This document shows positions 1-9,993 of a DNA stretch of 13,614 bases, piece by piece; within the stretch, counting starts at the first letter, position 1, and each line of letters starts with the position of its first letter. Position numbers and translations under genes: made by a program. The notes under the pieces are model-generated. The model had not been told where the DNA came from, ran no database searches, and saw nothing but the letters and a program-made list of their open reading frames with translations. Origin of the DNA: Beijerinckiaceae bacterium (GTDB taxonomy: Bacteria; Pseudomonadota; Alphaproteobacteria; Rhizobiales; Beijerinckiaceae); NCBI GenBank assembly GCA_947458675.1, contig CANHAW010000017.1, positions 1-13,614 on the forward strand, written 5' to 3'.

Positions 1-102
1 CCAAAAGCGCTGGCGACAGCCCTGAAAAAGGGCGGACATGCGGAAACCAGATTCCGCGTCTTCAGGCCGGGCGAAGTGTTCGATGTGAAGAGCGTTGTGT
101 GA
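1..102 (+). CDS. C-terminal fragment of an unidentified protein (partial, start lies outside the window)
   Basis: Frame 1 is open from the first base to a TGA at 100-102 and encodes 33 residues ending in ...FDVKSVV. About two thirds of the codons end in G or C, which fits a real GC-rich gene. The fragment is basic (KK, R-rich), has no membrane segment and shows no motif that I recognise. It points toward asd, so the two genes are convergent with a large palindromic repeat between them. The family cannot be assigned from so short a tail. It could also be a chance open stretch. Confidence 0.5.
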   Translation, partial: PKALATALKKGGHAETRFRVFRPGEVFDVKSVV

Positions 103-120
103 TTGCAAATCGGGAATCCA

Positions 121-243
121 CGCGCGACCCCCACCCCGCTCGGCTCCGCCGAGTCGCCCTCCCCTCAAGGGGGAGGGTGTTTGCAAGCGGCGCATGCTGT
201 TCCCCTCACCCTTGAGGGGAGGGGCTAGGGGTGGGGGTCGCGC
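121..243. repeat. Large palindromic intergenic repeat with nested hairpins
   Basis: The outer arms 122-137 and 228-243 are perfect 16-base inverted complements (GCGCGACCCCCACCCC and its reverse). A second pair, 157-171 and 209-223, are perfect 15-base inverted complements (CCCTCCCCTCAAGGG). The left half also forms two local hairpins: CTCGGC-TCC-GCCGAG at 139-153, and CCCTCCCC (157-164) with GGGGAGGG (170-177). The element fills the space between two convergent genes. Elements of this style are widespread in alphaproteobacterial intergenic regions. It could act as a transcription stop or 3'-end RNA stabiliser, but that is inference. Confidence 0.85.
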
Positions 244-273
244 AATCTCACAGGCCATAGGCTGACTGCACAT

Positions 274-300
274 AAAAAAGGGCCGCGTTGCGGCCCTTTT
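274..300 (-). terminator. Intrinsic terminator of asd
   Basis: Bases 276-286 and 290-300 are perfect inverted complements (AAAAGGGCCGC and its reverse) around a 3-base loop. Read on the minus strand, the GC-rich stem is followed by a run of T residues (complement of 274-279). It lies 24 bases downstream of the asd stop codon. This is the classic rho-independent form. On the plus strand it also ends in TTTT, so it may work in both directions and could also stop transcripts from the gene ending at 102. Confidence 0.85.
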
Positions 301-323
301 CGCACGTATTGTGACAGGACGAC

Positions 324-1352
324 TTACGCCTTTTTCGGCTTGATCAGCTTGCGCTTCAAAAGCGCTTCTGCGATCTGCACGGCATTCAGCGCTGCGCCCT
401 TGCGCAGATTGTCCGACACGCACCAGAAGGCGAGGCCGTTTTCGACCGTAATATCTTCGCGGATGCGCGAAATATAGGTCGCGTCTTCGCCGGCTGCTTC
501 ATGCGGGGTGATGTAGCCGCCGTTCTCGCGCTTGTCGATGACAAGCACGCCCGGCGCATGGCGCAGGATTTCTCGCGCTTCATCCGCCGTGATCGGCTTT
601 TCGCATTCGATGTTCACCGATTCCGAATGCGAGATGAAGACCGGCACGCGCACGCAAGTGGCCGTGAGCTTGATCTTCGGGTCGAGAATCTTCTTCGTCT
701 CGACATTCATCTTCCACTCTTCCTTGGTAAAGCCGTCTTCCATGAAGACGTCGATATGGGGAATGAGATTGAAAGCAATGCGCTTGGTGAATTTCTTGGT
801 CTGGACATCGCCGAGCGAATAGAGCGCCTTGGTCTGGCGGTCCAATTCATCCATGCCTTCCTTGCCCGCACCCGAGACCGATTGATAGGTCGAGACGACG
901 ACGCGCTTGATGACAAATTCATCATGCAAAGGCTTCAACGCGACGACGAGCTGGGCGGTCGAGCAATTCGGATTGGCGATAATATTCTTCTTGGTGAAGC
1001 CGGCGAGCGCATCGGCATTCACTTCCGGCACAACCAGCGGCACGTCCGGGTCCATGCGCCAGACCGAGGAATTGTCGATCACGACGCAGCCCTGTGCACC
1101 GATCTTCGGCGACCAGACCTTGGAGACATCGCCGCCAGCCGACATGAGGCAAATGTCGGTATCGGCGAAATCGAAATTGTCGAGCGACTTGCACTTGAGC
1201 ACTTTGTCGCCAAAGCTCACTTCCGTGCCCTGCGAACGCGACGAGGCAAGTGCCACGACTTCATCGGCGGGGAACTGGCGCTCGGCCAGAATGGCGAGCA
1301 TTTCGCGGCCCACATTGCCAGTGGCGCCTACGACGGCGACTTTGAGACCCAT
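324..1352 (-). CDS. asd: Aspartate-semialdehyde dehydrogenase
   Basis: Makes L-aspartate 4-semialdehyde from aspartyl phosphate with NADPH, the branch-point step to lysine/diaminopimelate, threonine and methionine; cytosolic. The 342-residue product starts with a Rossmann nucleotide-binding segment (GATGNVG, residues 9-15). The active-site cysteine is Cys130 in NPNCST, and the conserved histidine is His242 in a CVRVPVFISHS segment. The length is normal for the family. The start at 1352 is preferred because GAGGG lies a suitable distance upstream and the protein begins directly with the Rossmann strand; an in-frame ATG at 1391 would add 13 unconserved residues. It is transcribed alone, is divergent from the small secreted-protein gene, and ends at a strong terminator. 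The assignment is firm. Confidence 0.97.
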   Translation of the reverse strand: MGLKVAVVGATGNVGREMLAILAERQFPADEVVALASSRSQGTEVSFGDKVLKCKSLDNFDFADTDICLMSAGGDVSKVWSPKIGAQGCVVIDNSSVWRMDPDVPLVVPEVNADALAGFTKKNIIANPNCSTAQLVVALKPLHDEFVIKRVVVSTYQSVSGAGKEGMDELDRQTKALYSLGDVQTKKFTKRIAFNLIPHIDVFMEDGFTKEEWKMNVETKKILDPKIKLTATCVRVPVFISHSESVNIECEKPITADEAREILRHAPGVLVIDKRENGGYITPHEAAGEDATYISRIREDITVENGLAFWCVSDNLRKGAALNAVQIAEALLKRKLIKPKKA

Positions 1353-1476
1353 GGTCAAACCCTCATCTGAAACTCGGGCGGTGAAGTGCACCTACAAGGC
1401 TTCCTTGTCAATGCGACCTACTCAACCCTTGATCGACTGACGCGTTGATCGTGCCCTACACATATGGGAGAGGCTC

Positions 1477-1794
1477 ATGAAAGGCGCTGTAAAGGCATTG
1501 ATGCTGACAGGCTTGGCCATTGCCGGCGCAGGCGACGCATTGGCGCAGACGCGCCAGCGCGAGAGCGCGCCGCCACTCACCATCCAAAGGCGATCCTTCC
1601 TCGATCCGGGGCCGGTCGTGGCGGTGGGCAGTCTCAACCGGCATGTGCAGGCGATCACCACACTGGCGGTGCCGGCCTATGCCGAGATCGGCGTGCCGGG
1701 GCGCTTCGGCTACGACACATTGCCCCGCCGCTTCGACCCGCCGGGACGGCCGCAGCCACTGTTTACATTTTCGACGGGGCGCGGGGGGCGGTGA
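1477..1794 (+). CDS. Small secreted protein of unknown function
   Basis: A 105-residue product whose family I cannot name. Residues 1-23 form a clear Sec signal peptide: basic start (MKGAVK), a hydrophobic core, and an ALA-Q cleavage site after Ala23, leaving an 82-residue mature protein, presumably periplasmic. The mature part contains SFLDPGPVVAVGS and ends in a proline-rich GRPQPLFTF stretch; it has no cysteine and no transmembrane segment. GGAGAGG sits about six bases before the ATG, a good ribosome binding site. It is divergent from asd and convergent with leuB. I have the impression that short secreted alphaproteobacterial proteins with a similar DPG...VPVG-type pattern exist, but none with a known role. 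The signal peptide and binding site make this a real gene despite its length. Confidence 0.75.
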   Translation: MKGAVKALMLTGLAIAGAGDALAQTRQRESAPPLTIQRRSFLDPGPVVAVGSLNRHVQAITTLAVPAYAEIGVPGRFGYDTLPRRFDPPGRPQPLFTFSTGRGGR

Positions 1795-1802
1795 CGATCT
1801 CT

Positions 1803-1935
1803 GCTTCTCCCATGGGGAGAAGCTGTCAGCGAAGCTGACTGATGAGGGGTTTCGCGCAAAACGATAAAGGCGCCAACCCCTCACCCCGGCTCGGGCCTTT
1901 GGCGCCGAGTCCGCCCTCTCCCGACGGGAGAGGGC
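1803..1935. repeat. Composite hairpin repeat between convergent genes
   Basis: Several inverted repeats lie side by side. GCTTCTCCC (1803-1811) pairs with GGGAGAAGC (1815-1823). GTCAGC-GAA-GCTGAC occupies 1825-1839. GGCGCCAA (1869-1876) pairs with TTGGCGCC (1899-1906). GCCCTCTCCCG (1913-1923) pairs with CGGGAGAGGGC (1925-1935). The pair GAGGGGTT / AACCCCTC also flanks the middle. The element fills the gap between the end of the small secreted-protein gene and the end of leuB. The first hairpin starts 9 bases after one stop codon and the last lies 16 bases from the other. It resembles the repeats at 121-243 and 11819-11845 in its pyrimidine-rich CTCCC / GGGAG arms. Confidence 0.8.
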
Positions 1936-1950
1936 ATTCACTCGCTCAGC

Positions 1951-3057
1951 TCACTTCAACTTGCCGAGCTCCGCGACAATCGCATCGCCCATCTGCACGG
2001 TCGAGACTGTGCTCGTCGCATTGCCCTTGATGTCGGCGGTGCGCAGGCCTGCATCGAGCACATTGGCAATGGCCTTGTCGACCATATCGGCAGCGTCGCC
2101 CAGGTTGAAGGAATAGCGCAGAGCCATGCCGAAAGACGCGATCATCGCGATCGGATTGGCAATGCCCTTGCCGGCAATATCGGGCGCCGATCCGTGCACG
2201 GGCTCGTACATGGCCTTGCGCTTGCCGTTTTTATCCGCTTCGCCAAGCGAGGCTGATGGCAGCATGCCGAGCGAACCTGTCAGCATGGAAGCGACATCGG
2301 ACAGCATGTCGCCGAACAGATTGTCAGTGACAATGACGTCGAATTGCTTGGGCCAGCGCACGAGCTGCATGCCCAGCGCATCTGCCAGCATGTGATCGAG
2401 CTGCACATCTGCATATTCGCGCTTGTGCAAGGAGCAGATGACTTCGTGCCAAAGCACGCCGGATTTCATCACATTGCGCTTTTCCGACGAGGTCACTTTA
2501 TTGCCGCGCTTGCGCGCCAGCTCGAAGGCGACGCGACCGATGCGCTCGATTTCGTAAGTGTCATAGACCTGCGTATCGATGCCGCGCTTCTGGCCGTTGC
2601 CGAGATCGATGATCTCCTTCGGCTCGCCAAAATAGACGCCACCTGTCAGCTCGCGCACGATCATAATGTCGAGGCCTTCGACAATCTCGCGCTTGAGCGA
2701 GGAATCATCCGCCAGAGCCGGATAGCAGATCGCCGGGCGCAGATTGGCGAAGAGACCCAGATCCTTGCGCAGACGCAGCAGGCCCGCCTCCGGGCGCACA
2801 TCGTAAGGCACGCTGTCCCATTTCGGACCGCCGACTGCGCCGAAAATGACCGCGTCGCATTCCATCGCGAGCTTCATGTCGCTTTCGCTGATGGACTTGC
2901 CATGCGCGTCATAGGCCGCACCGCCCACGAGGCCCGTCTCGCTCTCGAAAGAGGCGACGCCCTGCTTGCCAAGCCAATCGGCCACTTTGACCACTTCGGT
3001 CATGACTTCAGGGCCAATGCCGTCGCCGGCCAGAAGAAGGAGTTTGTGCGTCGCCAT
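1951..3057 (-). CDS. leuB: 3-isopropylmalate dehydrogenase
   Basis: Catalyses the NAD-dependent oxidation and decarboxylation of 3-isopropylmalate, the third dedicated step of leucine synthesis; cytosolic, usually a dimer. The 368-residue product has normal length and shows the family pattern: GDGIGPEV near the N-terminus (11-18), substrate arginines around Arg97, Arg107 and Arg135 ([12 protein letters not shown], with Tyr142), a catalytic lysine at Lys193, metal-binding aspartates in [12 protein letters not shown] (Asp245, 250, 254), and the NAD-binding [15 protein letters not shown]. The start is the only one that keeps the first strand intact. It lies downstream of acnA on the same strand but is separated by a terminator hairpin and a candidate promoter, so it is probably its own unit. 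leuC and leuD are not in the window. The assignment is firm. Confidence 0.97.
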   Translation of the reverse strand: MATHKLLLLAGDGIGPEVMTEVVKVADWLGKQGVASFESETGLVGGAAYDAHGKSISESDMKLAMECDAVIFGAVGGPKWDSVPYDVRPEAGLLRLRKDLGLFANLRPAICYPALADDSSLKREIVEGLDIMIVRELTGGVYFGEPKEIIDLGNGQKRGIDTQVYDTYEIERIGRVAFELARKRGNKVTSSEKRNVMKSGVLWHEVICSLHKREYADVQLDHMLADALGMQLVRWPKQFDVIVTDNLFGDMLSDVASMLTGSLGMLPSASLGEADKNGKRKAMYEPVHGSAPDIAGKGIANPIAMIASFGMALRYSFNLGDAADMVDKAIANVLDAGLRTADIKGNATSTVSTVQMGDAIVAELGKLK

Positions 3058-3093
3058 GGGAGATCCGTCGCCTTGATGAGAAAACAGGCCCGT

Positions 3094-3122
3094 TTGCTAG
3101 CCTTTGCCCCGCGGCTTGGCAA
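3094..3122 (-). promoter_or_regulatory. Candidate sigma-70-type promoter of leuB
   Basis: On the minus strand TTGCCA (3117-3122) is followed after exactly 17 bases by TAGCAA (3094-3099). This leaves a leader of roughly 30 bases before the leuB ATG. It lies between the acnA terminator hairpin and leuB, where a promoter is expected. Both boxes differ from consensus, so this is a pattern match only. Confidence 0.35.
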
Positions 3123-3151
3123 CTCCCCGCGCAAGGACGCACAAAAGGAAA

Positions 3152-3180
3152 CCGCCGGAGCTTTCGCCCCGGCGGCTTTT
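3152..3180. terminator. Hairpin terminator downstream of acnA
   Basis: CCGCCGG (3152-3158) pairs with CCGGCGG (3169-3175), extended by GC pairs after one mismatch. On the plus strand it ends in CTTTT. On the minus strand, the direction of acnA, it is followed by TTTCCTTTT, an interrupted T tract. It starts about 20 bases after the acnA stop codon and so most likely ends that transcript, separating it from leuB. Confidence 0.65.
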
Positions 3181-3200
3181 CATCACCGATCCTGGTGCAA

Positions 3201-5930
<2,730 letters not shown>

Positions 5931-6006
5931 CGAATTCCATCCCGGAAAGTGACAAGAGTTGAGTGTGCGCGAGGCTTATAGATAATTTATCCGTCACGCG
6001 CTACAC

Positions 6007-6044
6007 GAACGAATGTGCGTCTGATGAAAATTAGACATACGTTC
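6007..6044. promoter_or_regulatory. Imperfect inverted repeat between acnA and ccmA, possible operator
   Basis: GAACGAATGT (6007-6016) and ACATACGTTC (6035-6044) are inverted complements at 9 of 10 positions, with an 18-base spacer. GTCT (6019-6022) and AGAC (6033-6036) add a few inner matches. The site lies in the 181-base, comparatively AT-rich region between two divergent genes, where a shared regulator or overlapping promoters would be expected. It does not match the Irr/ICE-box or Fur consensus that I know. The role is inferred. I could not define convincing -35/-10 boxes for either gene in this region. Confidence 0.35.
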
Positions 6045-6111
6045 AATAAAAAGAAACACTCTCTTTGATCCGCGCCGCCCTGCGGACACAAGTTCAAGGA
6101 TCCCGCCTGAC

Positions 6112-6774
6112 GTGACGGACAGAATGGAGAAAGCCCCGTTTCCCGAGACCCGGCTGATCGCCTCGGGGCTGACCTTGCGTCGCGGGGATCGTCTGCTCGT
6201 CGAGGGGCTGGATTTCGACCTCGCCAATGGTCAGGCGCTGATCGTCACCGGACCCAATGGAACCGGCAAATCCACCCTTTTGCGGGGGCTCGCGGGCTTC
6301 CTGCCGCCGGCGCGGGGCCGTGTGCGGGGTATTTTTGCCGGTGAGGAGGAGCGCGGAGCGGGCGCGCTCGCACATTATCTGGGCCATGTCGAAGGCTCGA
6401 AACCGGCGCTGACCGCGCGCGAAAACCTTCATTTCTGGCAATCCATGCTGGCCCTGCCGGGGCTGGGAAGCGGCCTTTCACCCGATGAGGCGCTGACGCA
6501 GCTCGGCGTTCCGCAAGTGGCGGGCCTGCCGGTTGCCTATCTGTCCGCCGGCCAGAAACGGCGGGTCGGGCTTGCCCGCCTGCTGATCGCGCCCCGGCCG
6601 ATCTGGATCCTCGATGAGCCGCTGACTGCGCTCGATGCGGCCGGGCAGGATCTGCTCAACGCCATGCTGCGCGATCATCTGGCTGCGGGCGGATTGATTG
6701 TGGCCGCAACCCACGCGCCGCTGGCCATTGCCGCCCGCCAATTGAGCCTGGGCTCAAGAGAGGTGGCCGCGTGA
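6112..6774 (+). CDS. ccmA: Cytochrome c maturation ABC transporter ATP-binding protein
   Basis: ATPase subunit of the CcmABCD haem-handling complex; its ATP hydrolysis releases haem-loaded CcmE from CcmC/CcmD. It is cytoplasmic and bound to CcmB at the inner membrane. The 220-residue product shows Walker A GPNGTGKST (47-55), an ABC signature LSAGQKRR (144-151), Walker B WILDEP (165-170) and an H-loop histidine in ATHAP near residue 200. The short single-domain form is normal for CcmA. The start is uncertain: GTG at 6112 has AAGGA 11 bases upstream, a long spacing, while ATG at 6124 has only a weak GGA. It is the first gene of the ccm cluster and its TGA overlaps the GTG start of ccmB in GTGA, so translation is probably coupled. 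Confidence 0.95.
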   Translation: MTDRMEKAPFPETRLIASGLTLRRGDRLLVEGLDFDLANGQALIVTGPNGTGKSTLLRGLAGFLPPARGRVRGIFAGEEERGAGALAHYLGHVEGSKPALTARENLHFWQSMLALPGLGSGLSPDEALTQLGVPQVAGLPVAYLSAGQKRRVGLARLLIAPRPIWILDEPLTALDAAGQDLLNAMLRDHLAAGGLIVAATHAPLAIAARQLSLGSREVAA

Positions 6775-7445
6775 CGCCCGCACCGCTCTCTGCCCTGTTC
6801 CTGCGCGAAATCCGGGCCGCGCGCCGCATCGGCGGCGGCGGGACGATGGGCGTCGTCTTTTTTCTGATTCTCGTCACCATCGTGCCCTTCGCCATCGGAC
6901 CCGACCTCAATCTTCTGTCGCGGATCGGCCCGGCCATCCTGTGGATCGCCGCCCTGCTGGCGACATTGCTCGGCCTCGACCGGCTGTTTCAGGCCGATCA
7001 CGAGGATGGATCGCTTGATCTGATGCTGACCGGCGACACGCCGCTCGAATTGATCGTTCTGGTCAAATGCCTCGCGCATTGGACCGTGACCGGCCTGCCG
7101 CTGGTGGTGGCAGCGCCCTTGTTCGGCCTGATGCTGGCGCTCGAACCCGAGGCGCTTTTCGGCGTCACAATCTCGCTTCTGGCCGGCACGCCGGCGCTCG
7201 GCATGCTGGGCGCCATTGGCGCGGCGCTGACCGTGACATTGCGCCGGGGCGGCCTGCTGATGGCCATTCTTGTCCTGCCGCTCGCCATACCGGTGCTGAT
7301 TTTCGGCGTCTCGGCGGCGGGCGCGGCCAATTCTGCAACCACGCCCTTCATGACGCCTTTCCTCATTCTCTGTGCGCTCAGTCTTGCGACATTGGCCGCA
7401 GCACCTTTTGCTGTGGCGGCGGCACTCAGACACATGTCAGAGTGA
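6771..7445 (+). CDS. ccmB: Haem exporter membrane protein CcmB
   Basis: Membrane subunit partnering CcmA in the cytochrome c maturation ABC complex of the inner membrane. The 224-residue product is strongly hydrophobic with about six membrane segments, starting at MGVVFFLILVTIVPF and ending in a segment just before the C-terminal RHMSE. The N-terminal LFLREIRAARR and the DHEDGSLDLML stretch are typical of the family. Translation starts at a GTG that overlaps the ccmA stop by four bases. The gap to ccmC is 52 bases, the only real gap inside the cluster; nothing recognisable lies in it. Confidence 0.95.
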   Translation: MTPAPLSALFLREIRAARRIGGGGTMGVVFFLILVTIVPFAIGPDLNLLSRIGPAILWIAALLATLLGLDRLFQADHEDGSLDLMLTGDTPLELIVLVKCLAHWTVTGLPLVVAAPLFGLMLALEPEALFGVTISLLAGTPALGMLGAIGAALTVTLRRGGLLMAILVLPLAIPVLIFGVSAAGAANSATTPFMTPFLILCALSLATLAAAPFAVAAALRHMSE

Positions 7446-7497
7446 GACAAGACGACGAATTGCAATCCGCCTCTCGGGGCCATAAATCTGGCAAGCG

Positions 7498-8268
7498 ATG
7501 CTGAAATACGCCAATCCGACTTTCTTTCTCGGTCTTGCCGGGCGGCTCCTGCCCTGGCTTGCGGGCGCGACTGCGCTGACACTCGCCATCGGCATGTGGG
7601 GCGCCTTCTTCTATGCGCCGGCCGATTATCAGCAGGGCCAGACCGTGCGCATCATGTATATCCATGTGCCTTCGGCCTGGCTCGCCATGTTCTGCTACGC
7701 GACAATGGCGGCATCGGCACTGGGCACATTGGTCTGGCGCCATCCGCTGGCGGATGCAGCGCAAAAAGCAGCGGCTCCCATTGGCGCAGTTTTCACTTTC
7801 GTCTGCCTTGTCACCGGCTCGCTCTGGGGCAAACCGATGTGGGGCACCTGGTGGGTGTGGGATGCGCGGCTGACTTCCGTGCTCGTGCTCTTTGTCATTT
7901 ATCTCGGCCTGATCGCTCTGTGGCAGACGATCGAGGATTCCTCGCGCGCCGCACGCGCCGCCGCCATTCTTACGCTTGTCGGCGTGATCAATCTGCCGAT
8001 CATCAAATTCTCGGTCGATTGGTGGAACACATTGCACCAGCCGGCCTCCGTCTTCCGCATGGACGGACCGACCATCGCGCCCTCCATGCTCTGGCCTTTG
8101 CTGGTGATGGGGATCGCCTTCACGCTGCTTTTCACAACATTGCATGTCATGTCGACGCGCAATGAAATCCTGCGCCGGCGCTTGCGCCGTCTTGCCATTC
8201 AGGCCGCCGCCGGCGAAGCGCAGGCGCGCCCCGCCCATCGCCTGAGCACATCGGAGAGCGCGCCATGA
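7498..8268 (+). CDS. ccmC: Haem-binding protein CcmC
   Basis: Inner-membrane protein that presents haem to the chaperone CcmE in the periplasm. The 256-residue product has six membrane segments and the tryptophan-rich haem-binding signature WGTWWVWDARLTS (115-127). The two axial histidines expected in periplasmic loops are visible: His56 in HVPSAW and His180 in WWNTLHQPAS. The family is normally about 240-255 residues, so this is full length. The ribosome binding site is weak (GGCAAGCG just before ATG). The stop overlaps the start of ccmD as ATGA. Confidence 0.96.
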   Translation: MLKYANPTFFLGLAGRLLPWLAGATALTLAIGMWGAFFYAPADYQQGQTVRIMYIHVPSAWLAMFCYATMAASALGTLVWRHPLADAAQKAAAPIGAVFTFVCLVTGSLWGKPMWGTWWVWDARLTSVLVLFVIYLGLIALWQTIEDSSRAARAAAILTLVGVINLPIIKFSVDWWNTLHQPASVFRMDGPTIAPSMLWPLLVMGIAFTLLFTTLHVMSTRNEILRRRLRRLAIQAAAGEAQARPAHRLSTSESAP

Positions 8269-8423
8269 ATGTCGCTCATCTGGGATTCATTCTGGCGTCT
8301 TACATCATTGCCATCGTGGCCATTGGCGGGCTTGCCGCCGGCATCTGGCTGGAATATCGCCGCCTGCAACGCGAACTCGCCCAATATGGCGATGCCCAGC
8401 GCGAGCGGGATAGCGCGCCATGA
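8265..8423 (+). CDS. ccmD: Haem exporter protein CcmD (small membrane protein)
   Basis: A 52-residue product, easily missed by size cut-offs. It has one membrane segment (about residues 6-28, GFILASYIIAIVAIGGLAAG) followed by a basic, helical cytoplasmic tail with the EYRRLQREL pattern typical of CcmD. CcmD links CcmC and CcmAB and is needed for release of holo-CcmE. Its ATG overlaps the ccmC stop (ATGA) and its own TGA overlaps the ccmG ATG in the same way, so it is translationally coupled on both sides. Position, size, topology and the tail motif agree. Confidence 0.92.
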   Translation: MNVAHLGFILASYIIAIVAIGGLAAGIWLEYRRLQRELAQYGDAQRERDSAP

Positions 8424-9010
8424 ATGAGGCGGGCACAACAGGCAAGCGCCGTGTGCCATGGCTGGCGCTGCTGCCGCTGTTGATCTTTGCTGCTCTGGCG
8501 GGCCTGTTTCTCGTGCGGCTCGACACCAAAGACACACAAGAGCTTCCCTCCGCGCTGATCGGCAAGCAAACGCCGCAATTCACGCTGCCGGCCATCGAGG
8601 GCATGGGCGTCGAGGGTTTTTCCAGCGCCGATCTGGCACAGGGCCATGTGTCGCTGGTGAATATTTTTGCATCCTGGTGCGGGCCATGCCGCGATGAACA
8701 TCCCTTTCTGATGCAATTGTCGCGCGATCCCAAACTCAAGGACATGGGCGTGCGCATTTTCGGCCTGAACTACAAGGACGATCCGCAAAATGCGCGGCGC
8801 TTCATTGCGCAATATGGCGATCCTTATTTCCGCATGGGGGCGGATCGCTCAGGCCGCACGGGAATTGATTGGGGCGCTTATGGCGTGCCGGAAACATTTG
8901 TCGTGCGCGGCGATGGAACCATTGCCTACAAACATGTCGGCCCGATCACACAGGCAAGCCTGCGCGAAAAACTGATGCCGGCGATTGAGGCCGCAGCGCG
9001 GGCGCGCTAA
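8420..9010 (+). CDS. ccmG: Thiol:disulfide interchange protein CcmG/DsbE
   Basis: Membrane-anchored periplasmic thioredoxin that reduces apocytochrome c (or CcmH) cysteines before haem attachment. The 196-residue product has a short basic cytoplasmic N-terminus, one membrane anchor (about residues 13-32), and a thioredoxin fold with active site WCGPC (Cys87, Cys90). The cis-proline lies in YGVPETFVV, and the acidic GLNYKDD segment is typical of the CcmG type rather than of general thioredoxins. It is the last gene of the ccm cluster. Its TAA stop overlaps the TAG stop of the opposing sugE gene, leaving no room for a terminator. Confidence 0.95.
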   Translation: MNEAGTTGKRRVPWLALLPLLIFAALAGLFLVRLDTKDTQELPSALIGKQTPQFTLPAIEGMGVEGFSSADLAQGHVSLVNIFASWCGPCRDEHPFLMQLSRDPKLKDMGVRIFGLNYKDDPQNARRFIAQYGDPYFRMGADRSGRTGIDWGAYGVPETFVVRGDGTIAYKHVGPITQASLREKLMPAIEAAARAR

Positions 9011-9351
9011 CTGAAAAGTTTCAGGCCGATAATGCCAGAGATAATCAGCACAATGCTGACAAGACGCATGATTGTGGCTGGCTCGGCAAACAGGATAATG
9101 CCGAACAAAGCCGTACCGATGGCGCCAATACCCGTCCAGACTGCATAGGCTGTTCCAAGCGGCAGAATTTTCAGCGACAGACCCAGCAGGATCATGCTTG
9201 CAGCCATGCTGGCCAGCGTGAACAGGCTCGGCCAAAACCGCGTGAAGCCATCTGAATAACGCAATCCCAGCGCCCAGCCGATCTCAAACAGGCCAGCCAC
9301 CAGCAGGCATGTCCAGGCAAGCCCGGGCGTCAGATGGATCGCATTCATCAT
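9007..9351 (-). CDS. sugE: Small multidrug resistance family guanidinium exporter (SugE/Gdx type)
   Basis: Proton-coupled exporter of the SMR family, four membrane helices, working as an antiparallel dimer in the inner membrane. With the start at 9351 the product has 114 residues. The key residues of the Gdx subtype all appear at a constant offset of ten: Glu23 and Trp26 in LFEIGW, Ser52 in ASMILL, Tyr69 and Trp72 in [11 protein letters not shown]. This favours guanidinium export over the EmrE-type polyaromatic drug role. The start may be either of two adjacent ATGs (9351 or 9348), with GGTGAG upstream; a TTG at 9363 would overlap the ispZ stop. It follows ispZ by only a few bases and has no upstream guanidine riboswitch, so it is probably expressed with ftsY-ispZ. 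Confidence 0.92.
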   Translation of the reverse strand: MMNAIHLTPGLAWTCLLVAGLFEIGWALGLRYSDGFTRFWPSLFTLASMAASMILLGLSLKILPLGTAYAVWTGIGAIGTALFGIILFAEPATIMRLVSIVLIISGIIGLKLFS

Positions 9352-9356
9352 CTTTC

Positions 9357-9977
9357 TCACCAATGGTCCTGCCCGGCCTGAGGATCTTTCAGCTCATGTT
9401 TCATGATGAGCGGAACCTGCGCCAGTGCAAAGACAATCGTGAGGGGCATGACGCCAAAAGCCTTGAAACTCACCCAGAAGTCGGTGGTTTGCGTGCGCCA
9501 GACCACTTCGTTCAGGATCGCCAGAACGTAGAAGAAAAATCCCCAGCGCAACGTCAGTTTGCGCCAGCCCTCTTCGGTCAGTTTCAGCACCGAATCGAGC
9601 ACGATGGGCAACAGCAATTTATTGAGAGCCAAAGCCACGAGCAGGATCGTGCCGAAAATCGTATTCACAATCGTCGGCTTGAGCTTGATGAAAAGCTCAT
9701 CGTGAAAAAAGAATGTGAGCGCGCCGAAAAAGACCACGGCAATGGCAGTCACAACCGGCATGACCGGCAGATGCCGTGTCATGATCCAGGAAACGCCAAG
9801 CGCTGCGACAACACTCGCCATCAGCACGCCGGTTGCGGGGAAAATTCCAAACTTCCAATTCGTCACGAAGAAAAGAACCAGAGGCCCCATTTCAAGAACG
9901 AGTTTCAGCGTCGGATTTTGCGCATTGCGCTGCACCTGCGTCGGCAGCGGCTTTCTCTGTATGTCGTTGTCGCTCAT
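9357..9977 (-). CDS. ispZ: Inner membrane-spanning protein YciB / septation protein A
   Basis: Member of the YciB/IspZ family, an inner-membrane protein linked to cell-envelope synthesis and septum formation in enterobacteria and Shigella; the exact biochemical role is not settled. The 206-residue product has about five to six membrane segments, with family features such as [33 protein letters not shown] and [19 protein letters not shown]. The start at 9977 (MSDNDIQRK) is chosen because the frame upstream lies inside ftsY and reads as unrelated sequence; AGAAG lies just before it. It starts 16 bases after the ftsY stop, so the two are likely cotranscribed. Confidence 0.93.
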   Translation of the reverse strand: MSDNDIQRKPLPTQVQRNAQNPTLKLVLEMGPLVLFFVTNWKFGIFPATGVLMASVVAALGVSWIMTRHLPVMPVVTAIAVVFFGALTFFFHDELFIKLKPTIVNTIFGTILLVALALNKLLLPIVLDSVLKLTEEGWRKLTLRWGFFFYVLAILNEVVWRTQTTDFWVSFKAFGVMPLTIVFALAQVPLIMKHELKDPQAGQDHW

Positions 9978-9993
9978 TCTTCTGTCCGGATTT

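Noticed and set aside
121..243. CRISPR-like or mobile-element interpretation of the palindromic repeat
   Set aside because: There are no regularly spaced direct repeats with unique spacers, no cas genes and no transposase. The structure is a nested inverted repeat.
501..1370. 289-codon open frame on the plus strand opposite asd
   Set aside because: Low-complexity Arg/His/Asp-rich translation typical of a shadow frame; asd on the opposite strand has all catalytic motifs.
1383..1411. Possible asd promoter: TTGACA (minus strand, 1406-1411) with a box 17 bases downstream
   Set aside because: The -35 match is perfect, but the base run at the -10 position (CACTTC) is far from any -10 consensus, so I do not list it as a feature. 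A small CAAGG/CCTTG palindrome at 1395-1407 lies in the spacer but is too short to interpret.
1429..1451. Direct repeat TTGATCG at 1429-1435 and 1445-1451 upstream of the small secreted-protein gene
   Set aside because: Two seven-base copies 16 bases apart could be a binding site, but short repeats like this arise by chance and no suitable -10 box accompanies them.
6675..7433. 252-codon open frame on the minus strand opposite ccmB
   Set aside because: Extremely Arg/Gln/Gly-rich translation mirroring the hydrophobic codons of ccmB; no start signal and no recognisable fold.
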